Under the pieces are notes generated by a model that saw only the letters and a list, made by a program, of their open reading frames with translations, was not told where the DNA came from and searched no databases. The translations under genes were made by a program, and so were the position numbers. A stretch of 64,000 nucleotides of DNA from a virus, in the IMG/VR virus record IMGVR_UViG_3300043251_000023, positions 1 through 64,000 of that record; one strand, written 5' to 3'. Every line of letters starts with the position of its first letter. Positions within the stretch are counted from its first letter, which is position 1. Below, piece after piece: positions 38,841 through 46,919 of this stretch.

Positions 38841-39785
38841 ATGATCCAGCACGGCATCAAGCGGCGGATGGTGATCGCCGTCCCGGCCTGGGGCGACTAC
38901 GTCAAGGTCTTCCTCGGTCCCGTTTTGCGCAGCCATAGGGCGGCCATAGCCGAGCTTCAGCGCGAGACAGGCGGGACGGTCGATATTCGGTACGTCGTCA
39001 TGACGGACGCACCGGAGGCCGTTGCTAGGGCACTAGGGGGCTATCCGCTGACCCTCGTTCCGCTGCCGGCGTCGTCGGGGTTGGTGTTCCAAACTCTGTG
39101 CGACGGCCACCGGGAAGCCATAGAGGCGGCCCGGGAGGGCGACCGGGTCGTTTTACTGAACGCCGACATCATGGTTTCGACCGGCGCCTTCGCGGCTATC
39201 GAGCGCGCCTTTCGCCGCGGCAAGCGGGCGGTCGTCTGCGGCGGCACCCGGACGCTGCTCCGGCCTTGGCATCGCTACCCGCCACCGCTGCCCGGCCGCG
39301 CGTTGGCCTGGTGGGCGTACCAGCACGCGCACCCGATCACGAAGCTCATGTTCTGGGGCACCGGAACAACCGGCTATCCGTGCACGGTCTATTTCAGGAA
39401 GGGCGACAACGTCGTCCTGAGAGGATTCCACATTCACCCGATCGCCATCGTCAAGGACCGCGATCTTCCGTTCTCAGGCTCGATCGACCTGAACCTGATG
39501 GACAACTATCGCTTCGAGGAGACGCATCTCGTCACTGATTCGGCCGAACTGGCGATCGCGGAAATCTCGGCGGAGTGGAAGAAGCACGACGATTCCGGGC
39601 GGCCTTTCGACGTCGCGACAATCACGGAGTGGGCGATCAGGGGAGCACGATCATCGCACTGGTGGAATTTCCGCCATCGTATTATGATCGCCGGCGACGC
39701 GGAGGCCGACGCAGGGGACACAGCGGTCGCCGAGGAAGTTCTAAGGCTCTGTCCCTATACCGCTGCCCTCAAGGCGGCGCTCTGA
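38841..39785 (+). CDS. glycosyltransferase-like protein, copy 2
   Basis: 314 residues from ATG 38841 (GTG 38832 and ATG 38868 also in frame). MVIAVPAWGDYVKVFL, VVLLNADIMVSTGAF, CGGTRTLL, LMFWGTGTTG, FHIHPIAIVKDRDLPFSGSIDLNLMDNY. Same motif order as 28741-29691. Likely a nucleotide-sugar transferase of GT-A type. Placed between head and tail genes, next to a small beta-rich virion protein that could be its target; that link is speculative. Confidence 0.7.
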   Translation: MIQHGIKRRMVIAVPAWGDYVKVFLGPVLRSHRAAIAELQRETGGTVDIRYVVMTDAPEAVARALGGYPLTLVPLPASSGLVFQTLCDGHREAIEAAREGDRVVLLNADIMVSTGAFAAIERAFRRGKRAVVCGGTRTLLRPWHRYPPPLPGRALAWWAYQHAHPITKLMFWGTGTTGYPCTVYFRKGDNVVLRGFHIHPIAIVKDRDLPFSGSIDLNLMDNYRFEETHLVTDSAELAIAEISAEWKKHDDSGRPFDVATITEWAIRGARSSHWWNFRHRIMIAGDAEADAGDTAVAEEVLRLCPYTAALKAAL

Positions 39786-39803
39786 CACAGAGGAACTGCC
39801 GCC

Positions 39804-40103
39804 ATGCCGCAAGGCCCCATTCAAACCTTCGATTTCACGGATGGCAACAAGGTTGCCTTCAACGTCAACCAGCCGATTGCGCTGTCCGGCAGAATGCTCG
39901 CCAGCATCAACGTGGTCACGGCCGGGACCGGCGTCGGCACGATCTACGACTCGGCGTCGACGGCGAACTGCACCACGGCGAACGCGGTCTGCCCGATCCC
40001 TGACACTGCCGGCGGTGTCTCCGTGGCCCTCGGTATTCCGGTGCAGAACGGCATCACGATTCAGCCCGGCGCGGGGCAGATGCTCACGGTGGTCTACCGC
40101 TAA
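39804..40103 (+). CDS. small beta-rich virion protein, paralog of 35998-36288
   Basis: 99 residues. VAFNVNQPIALSGRMLASINVV then GTIYDSASTANC and PVQNGITIQPGAGQMLTVVY. Paralogous to 35998-36288. Sits between the glycosyltransferase-like gene and the sheath. Confidence 0.65.
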   Translation: MPQGPIQTFDFTDGNKVAFNVNQPIALSGRMLASINVVTAGTGVGTIYDSASTANCTTANAVCPIPDTAGGVSVALGIPVQNGITIQPGAGQMLTVVYR

Positions 40104-40142
40104 CGCGGCTTCTGATTCGCCCTCGAAGGGAAGGCCGCCGAT

Positions 40143-41789
40143 ATGTCGAATCCCATAGTTTCCGTAGCGGTGAGCGTACAGATTGCGCCGTCGCCGTCGA
40201 CGCTGCAAAAGCAAGGCGCCTTCATCTCGCAGGGGTCTACGAACACGTCCCCGGGAACGATGTCGCTGCTGACGCAGTATTCGGGGCTCGCATCTTTGCT
40301 CAAGGGCGCGCTGGCGATCTCATCGCTGACCTATGCGGGAGGGACGATCACGGCGATCACGGCGACCCCGCACGGCTTCGCTATCGGCGACACGATCGAA
40401 CTGACCATCGCGGCCGCGGCCCCGTCCGGCTACAACGGCACGTTCCTCTGCCAGATCACCGGCACGTCGTCCTTCGCCTACGTCGTCCCGTCGAACCCCG
40501 GCGCCAACACCGCGCCCGGCACGTACACCGAGGAGGACGTCGCCGAGCTCGTCGCGATGGCGACCACGTTCTTCGCGCAGGGTTCCGCGCAGGCAGTCTC
40601 CGTCCTTGAACTTGGGCCCGGCAACGCCTCCGACGGCGTGACCTTCCTGACGGCCTGGATCGCCGCGAACCCCGGGACGTTCTATTCCTTCCTCGTTCCC
40701 CGCTACTGGGACGGGAACGCCTCGTTCCTGACGATGCTCGGCAACTTCAACGCCACGACGGCGAAGGTCTACTTCTTCGTCACGACGACGCTTGCCACCT
40801 ACGGGCTCTACACGTCGCTCCAGAAGTGCTGCGTGCCCCTGATCGAGGCGCCGGCCTACGGCGCGTGGGCGGCGAACGCTCTGACCGCACTGTCCTTCAG
40901 CGCCGGCTCCGGGGCGGGCAACGTCACCGCGACGACCACGACGGCCCATGGCGTCCTGCCGGGGCAGTATTTCACGATCTCGGGCTGCGTCCCTGCGGGC
41001 TACAACGGGACCTTCCTGGCGCTGCCCGGCACGACCGGAAGCACGCTGGTCTACGCGGTCGCCGCGAACCCCGGACCGGAGACGACGCTCGGCACGCTCG
41101 TCGCGAGCCAGTACACGTCGGGCGGCATCCCGGTCACCGAGTTCAGCCTCGCCTCGGTCTTCTGGGTGACGCTCAACTACAGCCCGTCGTCGACGAACAA
41201 GGTGACGCAGCTCAACCAGGCCTTCGTGGTCGGGGTGACGCCGTTCCCGCTGCAGGGCAACGCGGCGCTTCTGACGACGCTCAATGTCGCCGCGATCAAC
41301 GTGATCGGCACCGGCGCGCAGGGCGGCATCTCGAACACGCTCGTCCAGGGCGGTTTCACCAAAGACGGCAATCCGTTCAAGTATTGGTATTCGATCGACT
41401 GGGTGCAGATAAACCTCGCGCAGGCGGTCACCGCAGCGATCATCAACGGCGCGAACAACCCGCAAAATCCGGTCGACTACAACCAAGCCGGCGTGAACGT
41501 CCTCCAGCAGGCGGCGGTGACGACGATGACCACCGGCGTCGGCGACGGTCTCGTGCTTTACCCGATCAAGGGAACGACGCTCAACGCGGCCTCCTTCCAA
41601 GCGGCGCTCGACGCCGGGACCTACAACACAAACACGCTGGTCAATGCCGATCCTTTCGCGAGCTACGTGGTCGAAAACCCGAACGACTACGGGCTCGGGC
41701 GCTATAACGGCATCTCCGTCGTTTACACGCCGCTGCGAGGGTTCCAGACCGTGCAGATCAACGTGACCGTCAGCAACTTCGCGGGATGA
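40143..41789 (+). CDS. tail sheath protein (DUF3383-like) with two inserted domains
   Basis: 548 residues. FISQGSTNTSPGTMSLLTQYSGLA, WIAANPGTFYSFLVPRYWD, PFKYWYSIDWVQINLAQAV and GRYNGISVVYTPLRGFQ fit the DUF3383 sheath family, whose ring stack contracts during infection. Two beta inserts at about 58-128 and 248-322 share ATPHGFAIGD / TTAHGVLPGQ and GYNGTFL motifs. The inserts probably project from the sheath surface. Its presence makes this a contractile-tailed phage. Confidence 0.85.
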   Translation: MSNPIVSVAVSVQIAPSPSTLQKQGAFISQGSTNTSPGTMSLLTQYSGLASLLKGALAISSLTYAGGTITAITATPHGFAIGDTIELTIAAAAPSGYNGTFLCQITGTSSFAYVVPSNPGANTAPGTYTEEDVAELVAMATTFFAQGSAQAVSVLELGPGNASDGVTFLTAWIAANPGTFYSFLVPRYWDGNASFLTMLGNFNATTAKVYFFVTTTLATYGLYTSLQKCCVPLIEAPAYGAWAANALTALSFSAGSGAGNVTATTTTAHGVLPGQYFTISGCVPAGYNGTFLALPGTTGSTLVYAVAANPGPETTLGTLVASQYTSGGIPVTEFSLASVFWVTLNYSPSSTNKVTQLNQAFVVGVTPFPLQGNAALLTTLNVAAINVIGTGAQGGISNTLVQGGFTKDGNPFKYWYSIDWVQINLAQAVTAAIINGANNPQNPVDYNQAGVNVLQQAAVTTMTTGVGDGLVLYPIKGTTLNAASFQAALDAGTYNTNTLVNADPFASYVVENPNDYGLGRYNGISVVYTPLRGFQTVQINVTVSNFAG

Positions 41790-41800
41790 GGAACTGAAAC

Positions 41801-42250
41801 ATGGCTGGCAGCGGCAATCCCCTCATTGCGCAGGGCTTCCTCAACAGGGTTCGAGGTTCCACGGTTTGGGCGAATTTTCCCGCGCTGAACGTCACCGCTC
41901 CCTATCTCGATAAAGAGGGCATCAACCTTCGGCTCGAAGGCGAGATGTCGATGCAGCACGGCACGATGTCCGGACTCGTTCAGTCGCCGGAACCATACGT
42001 CCCGGTGTCCGTCGTCATCGCGCTGTTGAAGACGCAATCCTTGTCCGACTCATACAAGGCGCAGTTTGAGACAAACTCCGTGCTAGGACCGGGCACCGTG
42101 TGGCCGGACGTGTCGAGCGGCCTATCGCAATTCAACCTTCACAACATGTCGATCCAGAGTGTCGGGGATCTTCTCTTCAACGGCACCACGCCAATCTTCG
42201 CGATTACTTGTCGCGGATTTTACGTAGTCAATAATTCCCTGTGGAATTAA
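41801..42250 (+). CDS. tail tube protein
   Basis: 149 residues. LIAQGFLNRVRGSTVW, a central VVIALLKTQSLSDSYKAQFE and DLLFNGTTPIFAITCRGFYVVN. Position right after the sheath and ahead of the chaperones fits the tube protein that polymerises inside the sheath. GAGGAACTGAAAC precedes the ATG. Confidence 0.78.
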   Translation: MAGSGNPLIAQGFLNRVRGSTVWANFPALNVTAPYLDKEGINLRLEGEMSMQHGTMSGLVQSPEPYVPVSVVIALLKTQSLSDSYKAQFETNSVLGPGTVWPDVSSGLSQFNLHNMSIQSVGDLLFNGTTPIFAITCRGFYVVNNSLWN

Positions 42251-42284
42251 AGGCTTACGCGACTAAATCAACAGGGGTCTTCCT

Positions 42285-42989
42285 TTGCGCATTGATCGCC
42301 GCTTGAACCTCGTCGTGCCGGTTTACGGCGAGGAAGTCCCAAAGCTCGACGCCGACGGCAAGCCGGTGATGGAAAACGGCGAGCCAGTGATGGATCGGCC
42401 AGTGATCGCGCAGGTTCACTCGACGCCGCTACCGGCCGAAGTCGTCGACCGCTATTTCATGATCCTGGCGCAGACGTTCTCCGCGATCTTCTCGAATGGC
42501 CTTGGAGTCCTCGGCGGCCCAGCGGTGGCGATGAAGCTGCTGCGATCGCTCTCGCGGGATCAGAAGATATGGGACGACGACCCGCGCACCGGTCTGGTGG
42601 GCGTCAAGAAGGGCGTCGTCGACGAGATCGAACGCCTGACGACGGTGAACGTCCCGGACGGTTCTGGATGGACGCCGGTCCCCTTGGCGATCGCGGTGGA
42701 GCGAAACTTCATCTCCGAGGAGGACAAGGCGGAGGTCGAGAACGCCATCGTTTTTTTTATTGTCGGTTCGGCCACGCTCGCGCGCGCGCAGCGCAAGGAG
42801 ATGCTGACGGCGGCTGCGGGTCTGTGGGGTGCGCGAACGTCGCCGTTGAGCTCTACGGAGTTCACGGATTCCTTGAAGACGTCGACCGGGACCGTCAGTT
42901 CTGGCGAGAAGTCCCCTGCTCCTGCGCCAAGCGCGCCCGGACCTGCGAATGCGATGGTGGACGGGAAACCTGCGTCGCTGCCAGTCTGA
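42285..42989 (+). CDS. tail-assembly chaperone, G-type
   Basis: 234 residues from a TTG start after a CAACAGGGG leader (42269). VVPVYGEEVPKLDADGKPV, an aromatic middle and a Pro/Ala-rich tail (SPAPAPSAPGPANA). Between tube and tape measure, where lambda G/GT-like chaperones lie. The -1 frame stays open past its stop to 43111, so a frameshifted longer product is likely. Confidence 0.7.
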   Translation: MRIDRRLNLVVPVYGEEVPKLDADGKPVMENGEPVMDRPVIAQVHSTPLPAEVVDRYFMILAQTFSAIFSNGLGVLGGPAVAMKLLRSLSRDQKIWDDDPRTGLVGVKKGVVDEIERLTTVNVPDGSGWTPVPLAIAVERNFISEEDKAEVENAIVFFIVGSATLARAQRKEMLTAAAGLWGARTSPLSSTEFTDSLKTSTGTVSSGEKSPAPAPSAPGPANAMVDGKPASLPV

Positions 42990-43111
42990 CCTTCGCCGCC
43001 GGGGAAGGCTTCGCGGAGTTTGTGAGCGAGGTCGAGGGCTTCCGGTACGCGACCGCGGCGGAATGGCGTGATAGGCTGCTCCTCGCTCTCCTGATGAAGA
43101 AGGGGACGTGA
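42962..43111 (+). CDS. frameshift extension of the tail-assembly chaperone (T-type)
   Basis: The -1 frame relative to 42285-42989 encodes GEGFAEFVSEVEGFRYATAAEWRDR and LLLALLMKKGT, a protein-like segment without a good start of its own (GTG 43022 gives only 29 residues). CGGGAAAC at 42962-42969 lies just before the zero-frame stop; a run of eight T at 42751-42758 (zero-frame GTT TTT TTT) is a classical slippery site farther upstream. Which is used cannot be decided here. Confidence 0.55.
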   Translation, partial: RETCVAASLTFAAGEGFAEFVSEVEGFRYATAAEWRDRLLLALLMKKGT

Positions 43112-43112
43112 C

Positions 43113-43394
43113 GTGGGAAGCCGCCTGCCATTCATCGGCGCGCGCTACGAACGCAACTGGCCGACAAAATGGCCGGCGCCGGTTGAAGGTTTACCCGTCC
43201 GCGTGACGATCTTGAACAACGCCGCCCCGCTCTATTTTGGCTGCGAGCCGTGCGTCTTGGTTCTGATGCCCTGGGATTTTCCTTGGCCCGAGCCGGAGTG
43301 GCGAACGACGGATAAAGTGCGCCTTCCTCTTGATCGTTTTCTAAGCGAATATCACCCGATAGAAAACGTCGTGGCGCTGCGCGAGGAGGCTTAA
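43113..43394 (+). CDS. small tail-region protein
   Basis: 93 residues, GTG start. Aromatic, Pro-rich (FIGARYERNWPTKWPAP, MPWDFPWPEPEW). Between chaperone and tape-measure genes. Unknown function; GAGGAGG near its 3' end serves the next gene. Confidence 0.6.
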   Translation: MGSRLPFIGARYERNWPTKWPAPVEGLPVRVTILNNAAPLYFGCEPCVLVLMPWDFPWPEPEWRTTDKVRLPLDRFLSEYHPIENVVALREEA

Positions 43395-43424
43395 ATTCCT
43401 GTAAAATCGCTGATCGACATCGAC

Positions 43425-45068
43425 TTGAACGATCAGAAGTTCGTCGCTTTCAAAAAGCTGCACGATCAATACACGGCCGCACTCGCGAAGGCCCCGGCCC
43501 AATGGTCTATGGTCAATGCTGCAATCGGAAAGACCACAGAATCGACGCGCAAGCAGTTGACGGTCACCCGCCAACTCGCGGCGGAAGCGGCCAAGGTCCC
43601 GGCGTCGCTCGAAGCCGCGGTCGTGAAGTGGACGGCAATCGACCGAATCACCCGGAACGTCGCGGGGACGGTCGGCTCGATCGCGCAGTCGATCTTCCGC
43701 ATCGGGGCGGTGACCGGCGTGGTTGGGGGTCTGTTGGGGCTGGGAGGCCTCTTCGGCATCGATCGGATGGCCTATGGCGTCGCGGCGGGGCGGCGCTCAT
43801 CGCTCGGCCTAGGCCTCGGCTACGGCCCGCAGCAGTCCTTTGGCGCGAACTTCGGCCGGCTGGTCGATCCCGAGTCGTTCCTGTCCGCCGTCGCCGGGGC
43901 GAAGTTCGACGTTAACCAAAGGGTCGGCCTCCTCGGCGCCGGGCTGACGCAGGCTCAAATTAACGGCGATACCGCGCAGACCGCCGTCGCGTTGCTCGAC
44001 AACCTTAAACGGATCGCCGACACCACCAATCCGGCTCTTTACGGTCAAGTCATCCAAGCCCGCAGGATGGGAAATTTCGTTTCCACCGAAGACTTGAACC
44101 GCCTCCACCAGACATCGGCGGCTGAATATCAGCAGGTGCGCGCAGGGTTTTACGCGAACGTCGGGAAGAACAACGTTCCCGGAGACGTACTCAAGGGCTG
44201 GCAGGACTTCACGACGCAGTTACAGAACGCCGGCAACTCGATCTTCAACACGTTCGTTCGGGGATTGGCCCCGCTCGCTCCGGGTCTGACGCGGCTGTCG
44301 GACGCGGCCGAAAAGACAATCCACAGCTTCATGGCGTCGCCCGCGCTCGGGGATTGGATCAAGAAGGTCGACGTCGGGCTCGAGAAGTTCGCCGGCTACG
44401 TCGGCACGCCGGAATTTCAGAAGAGCGTCGAATCGTTCGTCGAGGGACTTTCGAAACTCGCCTCAACGGTATGGCGGTTCGTCCAATGGTTCGGCGGCGG
44501 GACGGGCGGTGCGCACGTCGCGGACCGTGCCAAATGGGCGCGGCTTCACGGTATGGGCCTCGAAACGTCAGGGGAGATGCGCGCGCGCCGGGCGGCCGGA
44601 ACGGAAACCGCGCTCGGGCAACTCGGCCGCATCTTCGGGATCGGCGGCGGCACGATGACGATGGATCAGCTCATGGGCGTCGTCCGCAAGTCCGAGGCGA
44701 GCGGCGACCAAGCGGTGAGCCCAGCGGGCGCAATCGGCCGCTACCAGATCATGCCGGGGACCGGGGCGATGTACGGCGCGAGCCCGCAGCAACTCATGGA
44801 CCCGGCGACGAACGAGGCGGTGGCGCGGAAGTATCTCGCGTCGCTGGTCCAGAAGTACCACGGCGACACGCAGAAGGTCTTGGCCGCTTACAACTCCGGG
44901 CCGGGACGGGAGGACGCCGTTCTCGCCGGCAAGTCACAGATGCCGGCGGAGACCGCGCGCTACGTCGACCGCGCAAAGGGGCTTGACGGCTACGCGCCGA
45001 CGGTGGTGACCATCGAGACCAAGGCCGGGGCCGATGTGGCGGTCAGTATCAACGGATTGAAAAACTAG
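43425..45068 (+). CDS. tape-measure protein with lytic transglycosylase domain
   Basis: 547 residues from TTG 43425. Helical first 150 residues with a hydrophobic stretch (GAVTGVVGGLLGLGGLFGI), then a long helical body. The C-terminal ~110 residues are an SLT-type transglycosylase: VVRKSEASGDQAVSPAGAIG (catalytic Glu near 423), RYQIMPGTGAMYG, AVARKYLASL and VLAAYNSGPGR. It sets tail length and opens peptidoglycan on DNA entry. An in-frame ATT at 43395 has a better ribosome site (GAGGAGG, spacing 5) and gives a more natural N-terminus. Confidence 0.85.
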   Translation: MNDQKFVAFKKLHDQYTAALAKAPAQWSMVNAAIGKTTESTRKQLTVTRQLAAEAAKVPASLEAAVVKWTAIDRITRNVAGTVGSIAQSIFRIGAVTGVVGGLLGLGGLFGIDRMAYGVAAGRRSSLGLGLGYGPQQSFGANFGRLVDPESFLSAVAGAKFDVNQRVGLLGAGLTQAQINGDTAQTAVALLDNLKRIADTTNPALYGQVIQARRMGNFVSTEDLNRLHQTSAAEYQQVRAGFYANVGKNNVPGDVLKGWQDFTTQLQNAGNSIFNTFVRGLAPLAPGLTRLSDAAEKTIHSFMASPALGDWIKKVDVGLEKFAGYVGTPEFQKSVESFVEGLSKLASTVWRFVQWFGGGTGGAHVADRAKWARLHGMGLETSGEMRARRAAGTETALGQLGRIFGIGGGTMTMDQLMGVVRKSEASGDQAVSPAGAIGRYQIMPGTGAMYGASPQQLMDPATNEAVARKYLASLVQKYHGDTQKVLAAYNSGPGREDAVLAGKSQMPAETARYVDRAKGLDGYAPTVVTIETKAGADVAVSINGLKN

Positions 45069-45346
45069 CCGTTTGGGTGTCTCATCTGGTGGATCGCCTC
45101 GCTCCGCTCTTTCAGCCACTTGTCTTTGGCGCGATCCAGCATCATCGGATCAAGCGCAAACGCGATGCCTTCGCGTGTGAGCCAGTTCCAGCCGAACTCG
45201 GCGTGACAATAGCCAAGTTGGCAAAGCTCACCACGGCCCTGCTTTGAGGGAATGTCGCCGTCCTCAGTGGGGCCGAATAGGAACAGCTTTTCGAATACTT
45301 CCTGCGCGGCGCTCGACATTCCAAAAATAGTTTCACGAACGGTCAT
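45065..45346 (-). CDS. small conserved phage protein, minus strand
   Basis: 93 residues. MTVRETIFGMSSAAQEVFEKLF, DIPSKQGRGELCQLGYCHAE and WLTREGIAFAL match a small phage family of unknown role with a winged-helix-like look. It has the CAACAGGGAGA leader on the minus strand (45354-45364), supporting expression. Overlaps the tape-measure gene's end by 4 nt. An insertion between tail genes. Confidence 0.7.
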   Translation of the reverse strand: MTVRETIFGMSSAAQEVFEKLFLFGPTEDGDIPSKQGRGELCQLGYCHAEFGWNWLTREGIAFALDPMMLDRAKDKWLKERSEAIHQMRHPNG

Positions 45347-45402
45347 GTGCGATTCTCCCTGTTGCGTGCTAAGGATAGCGCGACCGTTCCGAGGACGCCA
45401 CC

Positions 45403-46143
45403 GTGGGAATCTCCGCCGGCTACGATGCCTTCCGTCTCAGCTTCGAGATCAGCCCGATCATCCTGACCGGCGGCATCGCGACGCTGATTCCCGGCGGCGC
45501 TCTTCCAATAATTTCCGTCACGGAGAGCCTAAACTTCGTCGACGGCCTTCTGTCTGGTGGCGAAGACCTCGACCTCGACGACTTCTTCGCGCACTTCGTT
45601 CCGATTCCCGGTTCGTCCCTCATCGACCAGCAGGTCGCGAAATACCCGCTGGCGAATCAGACCGTCGCAGCGAACGCGGTGATCACGCAGCCGCTCACGA
45701 TCTCTATGAGAATGATTTGCCCGGCCAAGGGTCCGGGCGGCTACGCGACGAAGCTCGCGACGATCATGGCGCTGCAGGCGGTCTTGAAGCAGCACAATGC
45801 TTCTGGGGGAACCTACATCGTCGCGACGCCGTCCTATTTTTACACGAACTGCCTCATGGTCGGGATGAAGGACACGTCGAACAGCGGCAGCGCGCAGGCG
45901 CAGAACACATATCAACTCGACTTTGAGCAGCCGCTTTTGACGCTCGCCGCCGCGCAAGCCGCGCAAAATAATCTGATGTCGCAGATCACGTCGGGCGTGC
46001 CGATTAACGGCGTGCCTTCTTGGAGCGGCCTCGGACCACCGACCGGAAATCCACAAAGCATCGCGGCAGTTGGAACCATCCCCGCCGCATCAAACACGGC
46101 TGGGACCGGCATCGGCGTGCCGCTCATCGGAGGTCCGTCTTGA
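45403..46143 (+). CDS. tail/baseplate protein
   Basis: 246 residues, GTG start. FEISPIILTGGIATLIPGGALPIISVTE, then beta-rich segments and a Gly/Ala/Pro-rich tail. In DUF3383-type myoviruses a protein of this look follows the tape measure and belongs to the baseplate hub. Coupled to the next gene by TTGA. Confidence 0.68.
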   Translation: MGISAGYDAFRLSFEISPIILTGGIATLIPGGALPIISVTESLNFVDGLLSGGEDLDLDDFFAHFVPIPGSSLIDQQVAKYPLANQTVAANAVITQPLTISMRMICPAKGPGGYATKLATIMALQAVLKQHNASGGTYIVATPSYFYTNCLMVGMKDTSNSGSAQAQNTYQLDFEQPLLTLAAAQAAQNNLMSQITSGVPINGVPSWSGLGPPTGNPQSIAAVGTIPAASNTAGTGIGVPLIGGPS

Positions 46144-46649
46144 CCACCTTCATCAACTTCACGCCGTCGGCCGTCCAGCCGTTCCAGTTCAGCCCAACGC
46201 TCGACGGGCAGCAGTACAACGCCATCATCACCTGGAACATCTTTCGCGGGCCGAACAACGCGACTTTCGGATTTTATCTGAATTTGTACGATTTGAGCGG
46301 CAATCTGATTGTCGCGCGCGCGCTGTCTGGAAGCGCCATCGGCCTAAACCTTCAAGCGTTATCGTGGGCGAACGGCATCGTGACCGGCACGACAGTCACT
46401 CCGCATAACTTCAAAATCGGCAAGTCCATTCCGCTCGCGATAACCGGTGCAGTACCCGATGGCTTCAATGGCGTCGCGCAGTGCTACATCATCAGTCCGA
46501 CGAGTTTCACCTTCCCGCTCGCAACAAATCCGGGCGCGGCGACTGCGTTCGGATCGGCATCATACGATGTCGACTTAACAGGCGGATATTTTGTCACATC
46601 GCGGATCGTTTACCGCGCGCCAAACAGACAATTTGAAATCTCACCTTAA
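46140..46649 (+). CDS. baseplate plug-like protein with an inserted domain
   Basis: 169 residues from TTG 46140, behind GGAGG. FTPSAVQPFQFSPTLDGQQYN...ITWN and FYLNLYDLSGNLIVARAL, then FVTSRIVYRAPNRQFEISP, is the pattern of small phage baseplate plug proteins. Residues 73-143 (TVTPHNFKIGKSIPLAI ... DGFNG) interrupt it with the same beta domain found in the sheath. Its end overlaps a convergent minus-strand gene by 9 nt. Confidence 0.7.
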   Translation: MTTFINFTPSAVQPFQFSPTLDGQQYNAIITWNIFRGPNNATFGFYLNLYDLSGNLIVARALSGSAIGLNLQALSWANGIVTGTTVTPHNFKIGKSIPLAITGAVPDGFNGVAQCYIISPTSFTFPLATNPGAATAFGSASYDVDLTGGYFVTSRIVYRAPNRQFEISP

Positions 46650-46919
46650 TGTCTGCTCCGCTTGCAATCTCTGCAGGAAACGCCAGATCGCCTTATAGCT
46701 TCCGATTCCTGTCAGTGCGATCTGGTGGGCGTTGAGTCCGCTTCGGTGAAGTTCGATGATCCGATCGTACCAACCGGGCGCTTTCTTTCGATAGCGACGG
46801 GATACCTCCCGCGTTGTTCCGTAATCGTATTTGCACGATGTGCATCGGCGCTGATTGCGCCTGATCCGATAGACCTTGGAACACCCGCATCTCGGGCAGC
46901 ACTCATTCTCCAGACCCAT
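46641..46919 (-). CDS. zinc-ribbon + HTH protein of a minus-strand cassette
   Basis: 92 residues. CCPRCGCSKVYRIRRNQRRCTSC is a zinc ribbon (Cys8-x2-Cys11 ... Cys27-x2-Cys30), followed by a helix-turn-helix (RIIELHRSGLNAHQIALTGI...). The layout is like InsA-type transposase or homing accessory proteins. AGAGGCGAAC precedes its ATG on the minus strand. It overlaps the upstream HNH gene by 208 nt in another frame. Confidence 0.75.
   Translation of the reverse strand: MGLENECCPRCGCSKVYRIRRNQRRCTSCKYDYGTTREVSRRYRKKAPGWYDRIIELHRSGLNAHQIALTGIGSYKAIWRFLQRLQAEQTLR

Noticed and set aside
40320-41600. 426-residue minus-strand ORF
   Set aside because: Arg/Gly/Asp-rich shadow exactly opposite the sheath gene, as expected for GC-rich coding sequence.
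42569-42961. Upstream part of the second chaperone frame as a separate gene
   Set aside because: It is Arg/Gly-rich shadow of the first chaperone; only the last part beyond about 42990 looks like protein.
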